Shown here: in pieces, positions 46,474 to 54,914 of the stretch
Numbering within the stretch: position 1 is the stretch's first letter
Layout: the number at the start of each line of letters is the position of its first letter
Origin: Cherax quadricarinatus
Taxonomy: Eukaryota; Arthropoda; Malacostraca; Decapoda; Parastacidae
Assembly (NCBI RefSeq): GCF_038502225.1
Contig: NC_091307.1
Coordinates: 22,270,673 to 22,334,672, forward strand
Direction: 5' to 3'
DNA: 64,000 nucleotides
Made by a program: the position numbers and the translations under genes
The notes under the pieces: model-generated
Seen by the model: the letters and a program-made list of their open reading frames with translations, nothing else
Databases searched by the model: none
What the model was told of the DNA's origin: nothing

Positions 46474-47957
46474 GGACACTACGTGTGCCACTAACCAAAA
46501 TCGTCAACACTTCCCTTGAAACTAGGCAACTACCTGAAGTATGGAAGAAGGCAAATGTAGTCCCCATCTTTAAGAAGGGAAACAGAAATGAAGCACTAAA
46601 CTATAGACCAGTGTCACCGACGTGTATAGTACGCAAAGTCTTGGAAAAGATTATCAGGAGGAGAGTGGTGGAGCACCTAGAAAGAAACAAGATTATAAAC
46701 GACAGCCAGCACTGATTCATGGAAGGCAAATCCTGTGTCACAAACCTACTAGAGTTTTACGACAAGGTAACTGAAGTAAGAAATGAGAGGGAGGGGTGGG
46801 TTGATTGCATTTTCTTGGACTGCAAGAAAGCCTTCGACACAGTTCCTCACAAGAGATTAGTACAGAAGCTAGAGGAACAGGCACGTATAAGAGGAAGGGC
46901 ACTGCAATGGATCAGAGAATACCTAACAGGGAGGCAACAGCGAGTCATGGTCCGGGATGAGGTATCACAGTGGGCGCCAGTGACGAGCGGGTTCCCACAG
47001 GGGTCAGTCCTGGGACCAGTGCTGTTCTTGGTATATGTGAACGACATGACGGAAAGGATAGACTCAGAAATGTCCCTGTTTGCAGATGACGTGAAGTTAA
47101 TGAGGAGAATTAAATCAGACGCGGACCAGACAGGTCTACAAAGAGACCTGGACAGGCTGGATGTGTGGTCCAGAAACTGGCTCCTAGAATTTAACCCCGC
47201 CAAATGCAAAGTCATGAAGATCGGAGGAGGGCAAAGAAGACTGCAGACAGAGTATAGGCTAGGTGGCCAAAGGCTGCAAACCTCACTCAAGGAGAAAGAT
47301 CTAGGAGTGAGTATAATACCGAGTACATCGCCAGAAGCACACATTAACCAGATAACTGCTGCGGCATATGGGCGCTTGGCAAACCTGAGAATAGCGTTCC
47401 GGTACCTCAGTAAGGAATCGTTCAAGACTTTATACACTGTGTACGTCAGGCCCATACTGGAGTACGCAGCACCAGTTTGGAACCCACACCTGGTCAAACA
47501 CGTCAAGAAATTAGAGAAAGTGCAAAGGTTTGCAACAAGGCTAGTTCCAGAGCTAAGGGGAATGTCCTATGCAGAAAGGTTAAGGGAAATCTGTCTGACG
47601 ACACTGGAGGACAGGAGGGTCAGGGGAGACATGATACCGAAATACAAAACAGTGTGTGGAATAGACAAGGTGGACAGAGACAGGATGTTCCAGAGATGGG
47701 ACACAGAAACAAGGTGTCACAGTTGGAAGCTGAAGACTCAGATGAGTCAAAGGGATGTTAGGGAGTATTTCTTCAGTCATAGAGTAGTTAGGAAGTGGAA
47801 TAGTCTGGCAAGCGATGTAGTGGGGGCAGGAACTATACATAGTTTTAAGACGAGGTATGATAAAGCTCATGGAGCAGGGGGAGAGAGGACCTAGTAGCGG
47901 TCGGTGAAGAGGCGGGACCAGGAGCTGAGTCTCGACCCCTGCAACCACAATTAGGTG

Positions 47958-47960
<3 letters not shown>
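46474..47960 (+). mobile_element. CR1-like LINE, 5'-truncated, bounded by (CA)n
   Basis: Starts in the RT fingers (LRVPLTKIVNTSLETRQLPE) and runs through the whole RT and 3' UTR to CCACAATTAGGTGAGTAC and (AC)n. It is a sister subfamily of the copy at 26907-29530, with many coherent differences. Confidence 0.9.
46719..47894 (+). CDS. CR1-like reverse transcriptase (palm to C-terminus)
   Basis: A 391-codon frame. Motifs are CIFLDCKKAFDTVP (30-43), SGFPQGSVLGPVLF (90-103, valine of SGVPQGS replaced by phenylalanine) and LFADDVKLM (120-128). The C-terminal YVRPILEYAAPVWNPHL, YAERLREICL and YFFSHRVVRKWNSL follow. The 74 codons upstream are in the same frame after a TGA at 46713-46715, where relatives read HGF; a G-to-T-type change of glycine to stop explains it. 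Apart from this and the 5' truncation the RT looks intact. No host role is suggested. Confidence 0.85.
   Translation: MEGKSCVTNLLEFYDKVTEVRNEREGWVDCIFLDCKKAFDTVPHKRLVQKLEEQARIRGRALQWIREYLTGRQQRVMVRDEVSQWAPVTSGFPQGSVLGPVLFLVYVNDMTERIDSEMSLFADDVKLMRRIKSDADQTGLQRDLDRLDVWSRNWLLEFNPAKCKVMKIGGGQRRLQTEYRLGGQRLQTSLKEKDLGVSIIPSTSPEAHINQITAAAYGRLANLRIAFRYLSKESFKTLYTVYVRPILEYAAPVWNPHLVKHVKKLEKVQRFATRLVPELRGMSYAERLREICLTTLEDRRVRGDMIPKYKTVCGIDKVDRDRMFQRWDTETRCHSWKLKTQMSQRDVREYFFSHRVVRKWNSLASDVVGAGTIHSFKTRYDKAHGAGGERT

Positions 47961-47998
<38 letters not shown>
47961..47998. repeat. (AC)n between two CR1 copies
   Basis: Directly follows GGTGAGT of the upstream copy and directly precedes the truncated 5' end of the next. 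Confidence 0.95.
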
Positions 47999-48001
<3 letters not shown>

Positions 48002-48832
48002 TCCCTGTTCGCAGATGATGTGAAGCTAATGAGAAGGATTAAATCGGATGAGGATCAGGCTGGACACGTGGTCCAGCAACTGGCTTCTCGATTTCAAACC
48101 TGCCAAATGCAAAGTCATGAAGATTAGGGAAGGGCAAAGAAGACCGCAGACAGAGTATAGGCTAGGTGGACAAAGGCTGCAAACCTCACTCAAGGATAAA
48201 GATCTTGGGGTGACCATAACACCGAGCATGTCTCCGGAGGCACACATCAACCAGATAACTGCTGCAGCATATGGGCGCCTGGCAAACCTGAGAATAGCGT
48301 TCCGATACCTTAGTAAGGAATCGTTCAGGACACTGTACACTGTGTACGTTAGGCCCATACTGGAGTATGCAGCACCAGTTTGGAACTCTTACCTGGTCAA
48401 GCACGTCAGAAAATTAGAGAAAGTACAAAGGTTTGCAACAAGGCTAGTTATGGAGCTCAGGGAAATGTCCTACGAAGAAAGGTTGAGGGAAATTGGACTA
48501 ACGACACTGGAGGACAGGAGGGTCAGGGGAGACATGATAACAACATGCAAAATAATGCGTGGAATAGACAAGGTGGACAGAGACAGGGTGCTCCAGAGAG
48601 GGAACACAGAGACAAGGGGTCACAATTGGATGTTAGGAAGTACTTCTTCAGTCACAGAGTCATCAGGAAGTTGAATAGCTTAGCAAGTGATGTAGTGGAG
48701 GCAGGAACCATACATAGATTTAAGACGAGGTATGACAAAGCTCAGGAAGCAGTGAAAGCGTGGACCTAGTAGCGATCAATGAAAAGGCGGGGCCAGGAGC
48801 TGAGTCTCGACCCTTGCAACTGCAATTATGTG

Positions 48833-48838
<6 letters not shown>
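47999..48838 (+). pseudogene. CR1-like LINE, second copy in the chain
   Basis: Truncated just before the RT catalytic box (SLFADDVKLMRRIKSDEDQA), then a small deletion shifts the frame. The remaining ORF (48048-48674) covers LDTWSSNWLLDFKPAKCKVM to the YEERLREIGL block, with a second deletion near 48630 before the KYFFSHRVIRKLNSL block. The 3' end is GCAATTATGTGAGTAC and (AC)n. The surrounding AC repeats suggest it inserted into the AC tail of the preceding copy. Confidence 0.87.

Positions 48839-48866
<28 letters not shown>
48838..48866. repeat. (AC)n tail of the second CR1 copy
   Basis: A pure AC run. Confidence 0.94.
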
Positions 48867-48869
<3 letters not shown>

Positions 48870-49308
48870 GGTATTCAGGTTGCTGGCAGCAACAGCCTGG
48901 CTGACGAGAGCAGAAACGAAGTTAGAAACTGCTTTAAGGGTAAATAAACCACGATGCTTCCACCCTTCTTTTAGGTCAGTCTCCCTTAATTTCCCAGATC
49001 ATTTACTCTGCCCAGCTCCCAGATCATTCTTTCCCTGTTTCCCAGATCATTCTCCCTTCCTCTCTCCCTCATCATTCTCTCCTCTCCCTCCCAGATCACT
49101 TTCTCCGTCCCTCCCAAATCACTCTCCCTCCCGGATTACTCTCCCTCTTACCCAACTCCCACTTTCCTCTCTACTCCCTCTCCCTTCCTCCTAGTACACA
49201 TTAACACCCTCTTCCTCCCGTTAACTCCATCGGAACAGCCCCTCACAAATTCGGTCCCTGCTTCGAGTACTTTGCATAAAGAGTAGGAAACTCTCCAACT
49301 TTAAATGG

Positions 49309-49311
<3 letters not shown>
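48867..49311. other. No gene seen; pyrimidine-rich
   Basis: CCCAGATCA(T/C)TCTCC recurs loosely at 48990-49150, a decayed tandem repeat. Confidence 0.5.

Positions 49312-49371
<60 letters not shown>
49312..49371. repeat. (GA)n microsatellite
   Basis: A pure GA run. Confidence 0.96.
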
Positions 49372-49373
<2 letters not shown>

Positions 49374-49636
49374 GAGAAGAGGCGATCAACATTCAAAAGA
49401 GAATTTCCTCGAAGAATGGCCTTCCAGCTGGGTGGAGAGGAATAAAGATCAGTAATTTTGATGCCATTGAGGAGTCCCTCCTCACCTCTTGGTGGGGGTG
49501 GGTGTGGGGTGGGGGTGGTGGATGGGAGAGGTGGGATTTTTGGGGTTGTAGGATGGGTGGGGTTTGTGGTTTTTGAACGGTGCTGGGAAGAATGACAACG
49601 TTACGAGGCGCAGCGCGCTGCTACACTGTTTTGTGT

Positions 49637-50094
49637 ACTCACCTATTTGTGGTTGCAGGAGTCGAGACATAGCTCCTGGCCCCGCCTCTTCACTGATCAG
49701 TACTAGGTCCTCTCTTTCCTTGCTCCATGAGCTTTATCATACCTCGTCTTAAAACTATGTATGGTTCCTGCCTTCACTACATCGCTTGCCAGACTATTCC
49801 ACTTCCTGATAACTCTTGTGACTAAAGAAATACTTCCTAACATCTCTTTGACTCATCTGAGTCTTCAACTTCCTATTGTGACCTCTTGTTTCCGTGTCCC
49901 ATCTCTGGAACATCCTGTTTCTGTTCACCTTGCCAATTCCTCGCAATATTTTGTATGTCTTTATCATGTCTCCTCTAACGCTCCTGTCCTCCAGTGTCGT
50001 CAGGTCGATTTCCCTTAACCTTTCTTCATAGGACAATCCCCTTAGCTCTGGAACTAAGTCTTGTTGCAAACCTTTGCACTTTCTCTGCTGCTGG
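49637..50094 (-). pseudogene. CR1-like LINE 3' fragment with 15-bp target-site duplication
   Basis: The minus strand encodes the last 100 or so codons (ELRGLSYEERLREIDLTTLE, KYFFSHKSYQEVE with a frame break) and the 3' UTR. It is flanked by the direct repeat TACACTGTTTTGTGT at 49622-49636 and 50095-50109, a perfect target-site duplication. This fixes the 3' end as ...GGTGAGT, with the following ACACA supplied by the target. The 240 bp before it (49372-49621) are G-rich with no gene. Confidence 0.93.
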
Positions 50095-50275
50095 TACACT
50101 GTTTTGTGTGTTAGTTACAGTGAGAACACACCGTAACTATATTCTACAGTGTTCTATAATATAGAATACTGTATTCTGTATTATAGTTTCACTGTGGGAA
50201 CGAAAGCCAACTATATTTCCCATTACACTATCATATTAGACTCTTCCTGAGTGCCATCCACAGAAGACACAGCGA

Positions 50276-50716
50276 GCCTTCCAGCTGATATAAACCAAGT
50301 CTTCCAGTGGGCCACTGACAATTATTTGATGGTCAATGATGACAAAATGACTCTCTTGGCGTGTCTAGGCTGGAATATTGCTGTATGCTAATGGCCTCCT
50401 TAAAGGCAGGCGAAATTACTGAGCTTAAGAATGTGCAGAGAGCAGCTAGTATTAAGTCAGTCAAGTACCTAAATTACTGGGAGAGCTTGAAGACCCTTGA
50501 ACTGTGTCCTCTGAAAGCAGGCGAGAAAGATGGATTATAATCTATGCCTTAAGTCATGTCCTTATCAGCCAGCCTGTGGTGCATAAGGTGGATTGCAGGC
50601 TGTATACTCCAACACCTTAGTGGATCAAGCGAGCAGCCAAGAGACCTTGTCTGGGACCGGGTAGTTGGAGCACTGACCCCCAGAAGTGACTACAGGTACC
50701 CTACAGGGACATGGCA
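50276..50716 (+). pseudogene. LINE family-2 fragment with internal deletions
   Basis: Pieces encode LPADINQVFQWATDNYLMVN, then after a deletion SRLEYCCMLMASLKAGEI, LNYWESLKTLELCPLKAGE and, after another deletion, the QPACGA(Y) end and tail. Not functional. Confidence 0.75.
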
Positions 50717-50742
50717 TCACACCTAGGTTGCACATATACCTA

Positions 50743-51640
50743 CCTGGAGTATATTCCGAGGGTCAACATCCTCGCAGCCCGGTCTCAGGCTAGTCTTCCC
50801 GGTGAATGACCTAATTAGCCAGGATGTTGTTGCTAGCTACACGAAGTCTAACATAAGCACCACAGCCCGGTTGATCAGGCACTGACTTGAGAAACCTGTC
50901 CTGTTCTGTCTTGAAGACAGCCAGGAGTCTGTTAGTTATTTCCCTTATGTATGGAGGGAGGGTGTTGAAAAGTCTTGGTACCTTAACACTTACCGAAGTT
51001 TCCCTTAGTGTACTCGTTGCACCCCTGCTTTTCATTATGGGTATTTTGCACCGTCTGCCAAGCCTCTTATTTTTATGGGTAACAATTGGTGTGAGCAGAT
51101 TTGGGACCAATCCTTTTATAATTTTTCAGGTGTAGATTATAATGTATCTCTCGCCTACATTCCAGTAAATTCAGATCAAGGTACTACAAACGTTCCCGGT
51201 AATGCTTAGCTAAATCTTTGTAAGTAGTGAAGAGTCTCTACATTTTCTCCAGATCTTCAATAGCGACACTGTGGGAAGACGAGAGCTGATATAATCACTC
51301 CCAGGTCTCTCACATTAGTTTAACGATCTAATGAGTGACTCGAATTTGTTTTATACTCCATTCCAGTCTTTGTTTCCTCAGTCTTTCCATAACGGTGTAA
51401 CTGAAATTACCAGTGACCCCGCTGTGTGTATCAGTCTGGAGGTTTGCCGTGTCTTTTGTGGATGCCACTCTCATTCAGATTCTTGTATTGACTTCAAAGG
51501 TTGATTCTGTGCCTCTGTGTCAGATATGAGAAAGAGAATAGGGGCCAGTACTGTGCCTTGGGGAACAGAGCCTTTCATTATGACAGCCTCTGCTTTCACT
51601 CTGTCCACTGTTAAACTGGAATGATGGAACATGTCAACCT
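50743..51640 (-). pseudogene. LINE family-2 fragment, opposite strand
   Basis: A minus-strand frame at 50811-51110 encodes the C-terminal 99 codons (LLTPIVTHKNKRLGRRCKIP, then SVPDQPGCGAYVRLR). Further 5', to about 51640, lie decayed RT pieces (VPQGTVLAPILF remnants near 51560). It faces the copy at 50276-50716 tail to tail. Confidence 0.75.
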
Positions 51641-51845
51641 GAGCTGGAAAAATTCAGTAGTGTCAGTCAGAGCTAAGAGACTTCAGAATGACTGAGAATA
51701 TCGTCAAGCATTACACTGTGGGCTCACTGGCTATAAGAACTTTACAGGTTTCCTTTCAGCAGAACTGAAGTTACTGTGACTTGGGACTTACCATCTTTCA
51801 GGATGGTCTGTCCCACGAGGGAGGGTGGGGAAGGAGACAGGGGGG

Positions 51846-51882
<37 letters not shown>

Positions 51883-52538
51883 GGTAAGGAGGGAACGAGG
51901 GAGTCTCAAACTTTAAGGTTGGTAGGGAGATGTTGCCTGTGAGTCGGAGATGCTTCAAGGAAGAAACACTGCTGTATAGGGGAAAAAACACTTCTGTGTG
52001 GGGAAAAAAAAGCTTTGTGTGGAAGAACTAAACTTTGTTGGGGAGAAACTGTTCTGTGAGGTGAAGAAATTGAACTTTTTATGGGGAGAAATATGAACAG
52101 TGAGCAGAAATGGATAGAACCTTGAGCAAAAAAAGCAGACAGAGGATACGAACACGAGGGGAAACTGGGCGTGAACGGGGGAGGGAGTGAGGGAGAAGGA
52201 ATATGACTCGGAATAGGGGAGACAGTTTCCATAGAGCGGGGGAGTGCGGCAAGAGGGGAGAATCCATTGCATGGGGTGAGGGAGGATGAGAGGAAGAACG
52301 ATGAACCTAGTTTTATCTAGAGGAAAGGGAAAGACAAAACTCCCCTCCCACTTTCCCCATAATTCCCAGGTACTAGTAAATTCACTCCTGCTAGAAGGAA
52401 GTCTCTGAAGTTGTCGTAGCTACTGAAATGCTTGACGATATTAGCATCGCCCTACTGAAGGTTCAACAACGAACGCTGACATATTTTTTGTTCTCAGTAT
52501 GTGAATATCTTGCAGAGAAGAGTAGCAGCATATTGACG
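51641..52538. other. No gene seen
   Basis: A (GA)n run at about 51847-51880 and purine-rich DNA with GGGGA(A)GAAACT-like motifs at 51960-52100, a loose tandem pattern. Minus-strand frames here are compositional. Confidence 0.5.
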
Positions 52539-52553
52539 ATGTATCCTGTTGTG

Positions 52554-52741
52554 GAAATATAAACACATATGCAGTATAATGTGATCCTTTATTGACTACG
52601 TTTCGCCCACACAGTGGGCTTTTTCAAGTCACAAACAGATCTACCTGGGGTGGAAGGAAACGTAGTCAATAAAGGATCACATTATACTGCATATGTGTTT
52701 ATATTTCCATTGTGTCGGTATTTTATACCATTTATTTCCAT
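52554..52741 (-). mobile_element. Foldback insertion with 14-bp target-site duplication and hammerhead-like core
   Basis: Perfect 52-bp inverted repeats lie at 52553-52604 and 52657-52708, followed by GTCGGTATTTTATACCATTT. The insertion is flanked by the direct repeat TGTATCCTGTTGTG (52540-52553 and 52742-52755; one base overlaps the arm). Layout and 3' block match the insertion at 35161-35358, although the arm sequences differ. No coding capacity. Confidence 0.82.
52594..52629 (-). ncRNA. Hammerhead-like core TTGAAAA...GAAAC
   Basis: On the minus strand TTGAAAA, then a perfect 6-bp stem II with TGT loop (GCCCAC/GTGGGC), then GAAAC-GTA-GTC. The last part fits a minimal 2-bp helix III followed by a GUC cleavage triplet. 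C3 and G8 of CUGANGA are replaced by U and A, which would keep the C3-G8 pair of the active fold. Helix I is not evident. Confidence 0.45.
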
Positions 52742-52869
52742 TGTATCCTGTTGTGTTTAAGTTGGGAAAATTAGGAAAGGTAAGAACGTTGCTCATCAAG
52801 CATACTGAAAGAGAGAAGACAGTAGCAACAGCCTGTGTAAATTCTGGTAGAATTACCGACAATATATGA

Positions 52870-52983
52870 AGTAAAAGGACACAAGTGCAACTAATGTGAC
52901 ATTTTATTGTGGCAACGTTTCGCTCTACAGGAGCTTTGTCAAGCCGTTACAAACAATACATGGACACAGAGGGTATATATAGA
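52870..52983 (-). mobile_element. Foldback-repeat family A, left flank of palindrome cluster
   Basis: The minus strand has TTGACAAAGCTCCTGTAGAG then CGAAACGTTGCCAC. Complementary to 53811-53925 with moderate divergence. Confidence 0.75.
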
Positions 52984-53266
52984 AAACAAACCATACCCCG
53001 GCCGGGATTGAACCCGCGGTCATAGAGTCTCAAAACTCCAGCCCGTCGCGTTAGCCACTAGACCAGCTAGCCACAATAAGATTCGTCCAACTAGGTATAT
53101 TTCTACACCATAGGAAGGTTAGCACAGGCACCACTCCTATGGTGTAGAAATATACCTAGTTGGACGAATCTTATTGTGGCTAGCTGGTCTAGTGGCTAAC
53201 GCGACGGGCTGGAGTTTTGAGACTCTCTGACCGCGGGTTCAATCCCGGCCGGGGTATGGTTTGTTT
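52984..53266. repeat. Palindrome of two tRNA-like SINE heads, 132-bp arms
   Basis: Arms at 52984-53115 and 53135-53266 differ by one base; the loop is 19 bp. Each arm contains GGCTAGCTGGTCTAGTGGC (A-box region) and GGTTCAATCCC (B box) on the outward strand. The T-stem has one mismatch and the anticodon loop is 6 nt, so it is tRNA-derived and not a clean tRNA gene. Confidence 0.88.
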
Positions 53267-53306
53267 GCAATCGTGTCATTACGATTTCGTGAGTCATGTT
53301 GACGGT

Positions 53307-53623
53307 GGTATATATAGGCTTAGAATGAGGTGCAATACTAGTGGTAGTGGTAGTAGTAGTAGTAGTAGTAGCAATGCAATTAATTTGTACATGAGTTAAA
53401 GAATATAAAAGCTATTACTTGGGTAACATAAAAATAGGTTAGATAAATATTTCTAACCTATTTTTTATGTTACCCAAGTAATAGTTTTTATATCGTTTTA
53501 CTCATGTGCAGGTTAATTGTTCTGCCATATTGTATTACTAGTACTACTACTACTACTACAACTTATATCACTACTACTACTACTACGACTAGTATTACAC
53601 CTCACTCTAAGCCTGTATATACC
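53307..53623. repeat. Imperfect palindrome with TAG/CTA tracts, about 150-bp arms
   Basis: Left arm starts GGTATATATAGGCTTAG, right arm ends CTAAGCCTGTATATACC. The centre is near 53447 (AGGTTAGATAAATATTTCTA). The arms contain matching TAG and CTA triplet tracts that have changed length independently. Confidence 0.85.
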
Positions 53624-53624
53624 C

Positions 53625-53771
53625 TACACAAATAACCCGCACATAAGAGAAGCTTACGACGACGTTTCGGTCCGACTTGGACCATTGACAAAGTGTGACT
53701 TTGTCAATGGTCCAAGTCGGACCGAAACGTCGTCGTAAGCTTCTCTCTTTTATGTGCGGGTTATTTGTGTA
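53625..53771. mobile_element. Foldback-repeat family D palindrome, 69-bp arms
   Basis: Arms 53625-53693 and 53699-53771 are identical except for a 4-bp insertion in the right arm; the spacer is 5 bp. Each arm has TTGTCAA, the GGTCC/GGACC stem, then GAAAC-GTC-GTC, a hammerhead-like order with A6 changed. The sequence continues to about 53800 with the family D flank GTTCCAGTCACGGTATTGTG. Confidence 0.85.
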
Positions 53772-53810
53772 TCGTTCCAGTCACGGTATTGTGCCTTTTT
53801 TTGTTATTTC

Positions 53811-53925
53811 TGTATATACCCTCTGTGTCCATGTATTGTTTGTAAAGGATTGACGAAGCTCCTGGAGAGCGAAACATTGCCACAAATCAAATGTCACATT
53901 AGTTGCATTTGTGTCCTTTTACTTT
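53811..53925 (+). mobile_element. Foldback-repeat family A, right flank of palindrome cluster
   Basis: TTGACGA at 53850-53856, a 4-bp stem II (GCTC/GAGC) and GAAAC at 53871-53875. Reversed relative to 52870-52983. Confidence 0.75.
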
Positions 53926-53935
53926 ACAGCAACAG

Positions 53936-54000
53936 CCTGGTTCACCAGGCAAGCACTAAACGAGCCTGGCCTATGGCCGGGCTCCAGGAGTAGAAAAACT
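53936..54000 (+). mobile_element. LINE family-2 tail, second subfamily
   Basis: CAGCCTGGTTCACCAGGCAA, then GAGCCTGGCCTATGGCCGGG and GTAGAAAAACTAATCGTTCT. Confidence 0.65.
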
Positions 54001-54400
54001 AATCGTTCTTAAGAACATAAGAACATAAGAAAGGAGGATCACTGCAGCAGGCCTGTTGGCCCACGCTCGGCAGGTCCTTTACAATTCATCCCACTAACGA
54101 AACATTTTCCCAACCCAGTCCTCAATGCTACTCAAGAAATAAGCTCTGATAACTCTATCCACTCATTTGCAAGTGCTACTCATATCCAACCCCTCTCATT
54201 TATATATTTATCCAACCTAAATTTGAAACTACCCAATGTCCTAGCCTCAATAACCCAACTAGATAGACTGTTCCACTCATCAACTACCCTATTTCCAAAC
54301 CAATACTTTCCTATGTCCTTTCTAAATCTAAACTTATCTAATTTAAATCCATTCTTCTGCAAGGAGAGTGAAACGTGGGGCGAAGTTTCAGTCGACATGG
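54001..54400 (-). pseudogene. Second CR1-type LINE family, 3' fragment
   Basis: The minus strand encodes KNGFKLDKFRFRKDIGKYWF, then NRVVDEWNSLSSWVIEARTL and SFKFRLDKYI, the standard C-terminal pattern of CR1 ORF2. The 3' end on the minus strand runs into TTCTTATGTTCTTATGTTCT, the complement of the AAGAACATAAGAACATAAGA tail known from many vertebrate CR1 elements. Sequence and tail differ from the main CR1 family in the window. Confidence 0.8.
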
Positions 54401-54480
54401 ACCATTAACGTCGTCAAACGTTTCATTCTATGTGCGGGTTATTTGTGTATTGTTCCAGTCACGTTATTGTGACTGTGTTC
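54401..54480 (+). mobile_element. Foldback-repeat family D end fragment
   Basis: GTCGTCAAACGTTTCATTCT, GTGCGGGTTATTTGTGTATT and GTTCCAGTCACGTTATTGTG. Confidence 0.65.
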
Positions 54481-54914
54481 GGTGAAGTTAGTGATCTGGA
54501 GGGTCAGGCGACGATCCCCGGAACTATCAACCAGAGGACACCATGCAGAGGTTGGCAGGCCCAGTGAAAAAAGAAGGGGGGGGGGTCTCATAGCCATAAT
54601 TAGAAACAGTGTGTCAACATCCACAACAGCAGAAGAGGGGAGACCGACCCACCTCACACACCGCACACGAAGGGGAGGAAGATCCCTGTATCCAGCACTA
54701 GAGGGGAGACAGTCTCTACACAGACCCAGAACAAGGATGATCGCCCCCCAACACAGCGAAAGAGGGGAAACCGAAGCCCCCCTTTTCACACACACACGCA
54801 CACACACACCAAGCACAATAGGGGACAGAATCTTTCCCTACACAGCAGAAGAGGTGAGAATCTCTCCTTCCCTCAAACACCCTCCACAAGAGGGGACACA
54901 CATCTCCCACACCT
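54481..54914. other. Degenerate sequence leading into the 21-bp satellite
   Basis: AGAGGGGA(G/A)A(C/T) recurs irregularly from 54635 to 54900, and the open frame continues into the array. I see no domain; these may be decayed early satellite units. Confidence 0.45.

Noticed and set aside
46847..47506. 219-codon minus-strand frame
   Set aside because: Antisense shadow of the CR1 reverse transcriptase at 46719-47894.
53135..53266. Functional tRNA gene
   Set aside because: Short anticodon loop, mismatched T-stem and palindromic duplication point to a tRNA-derived repeat.
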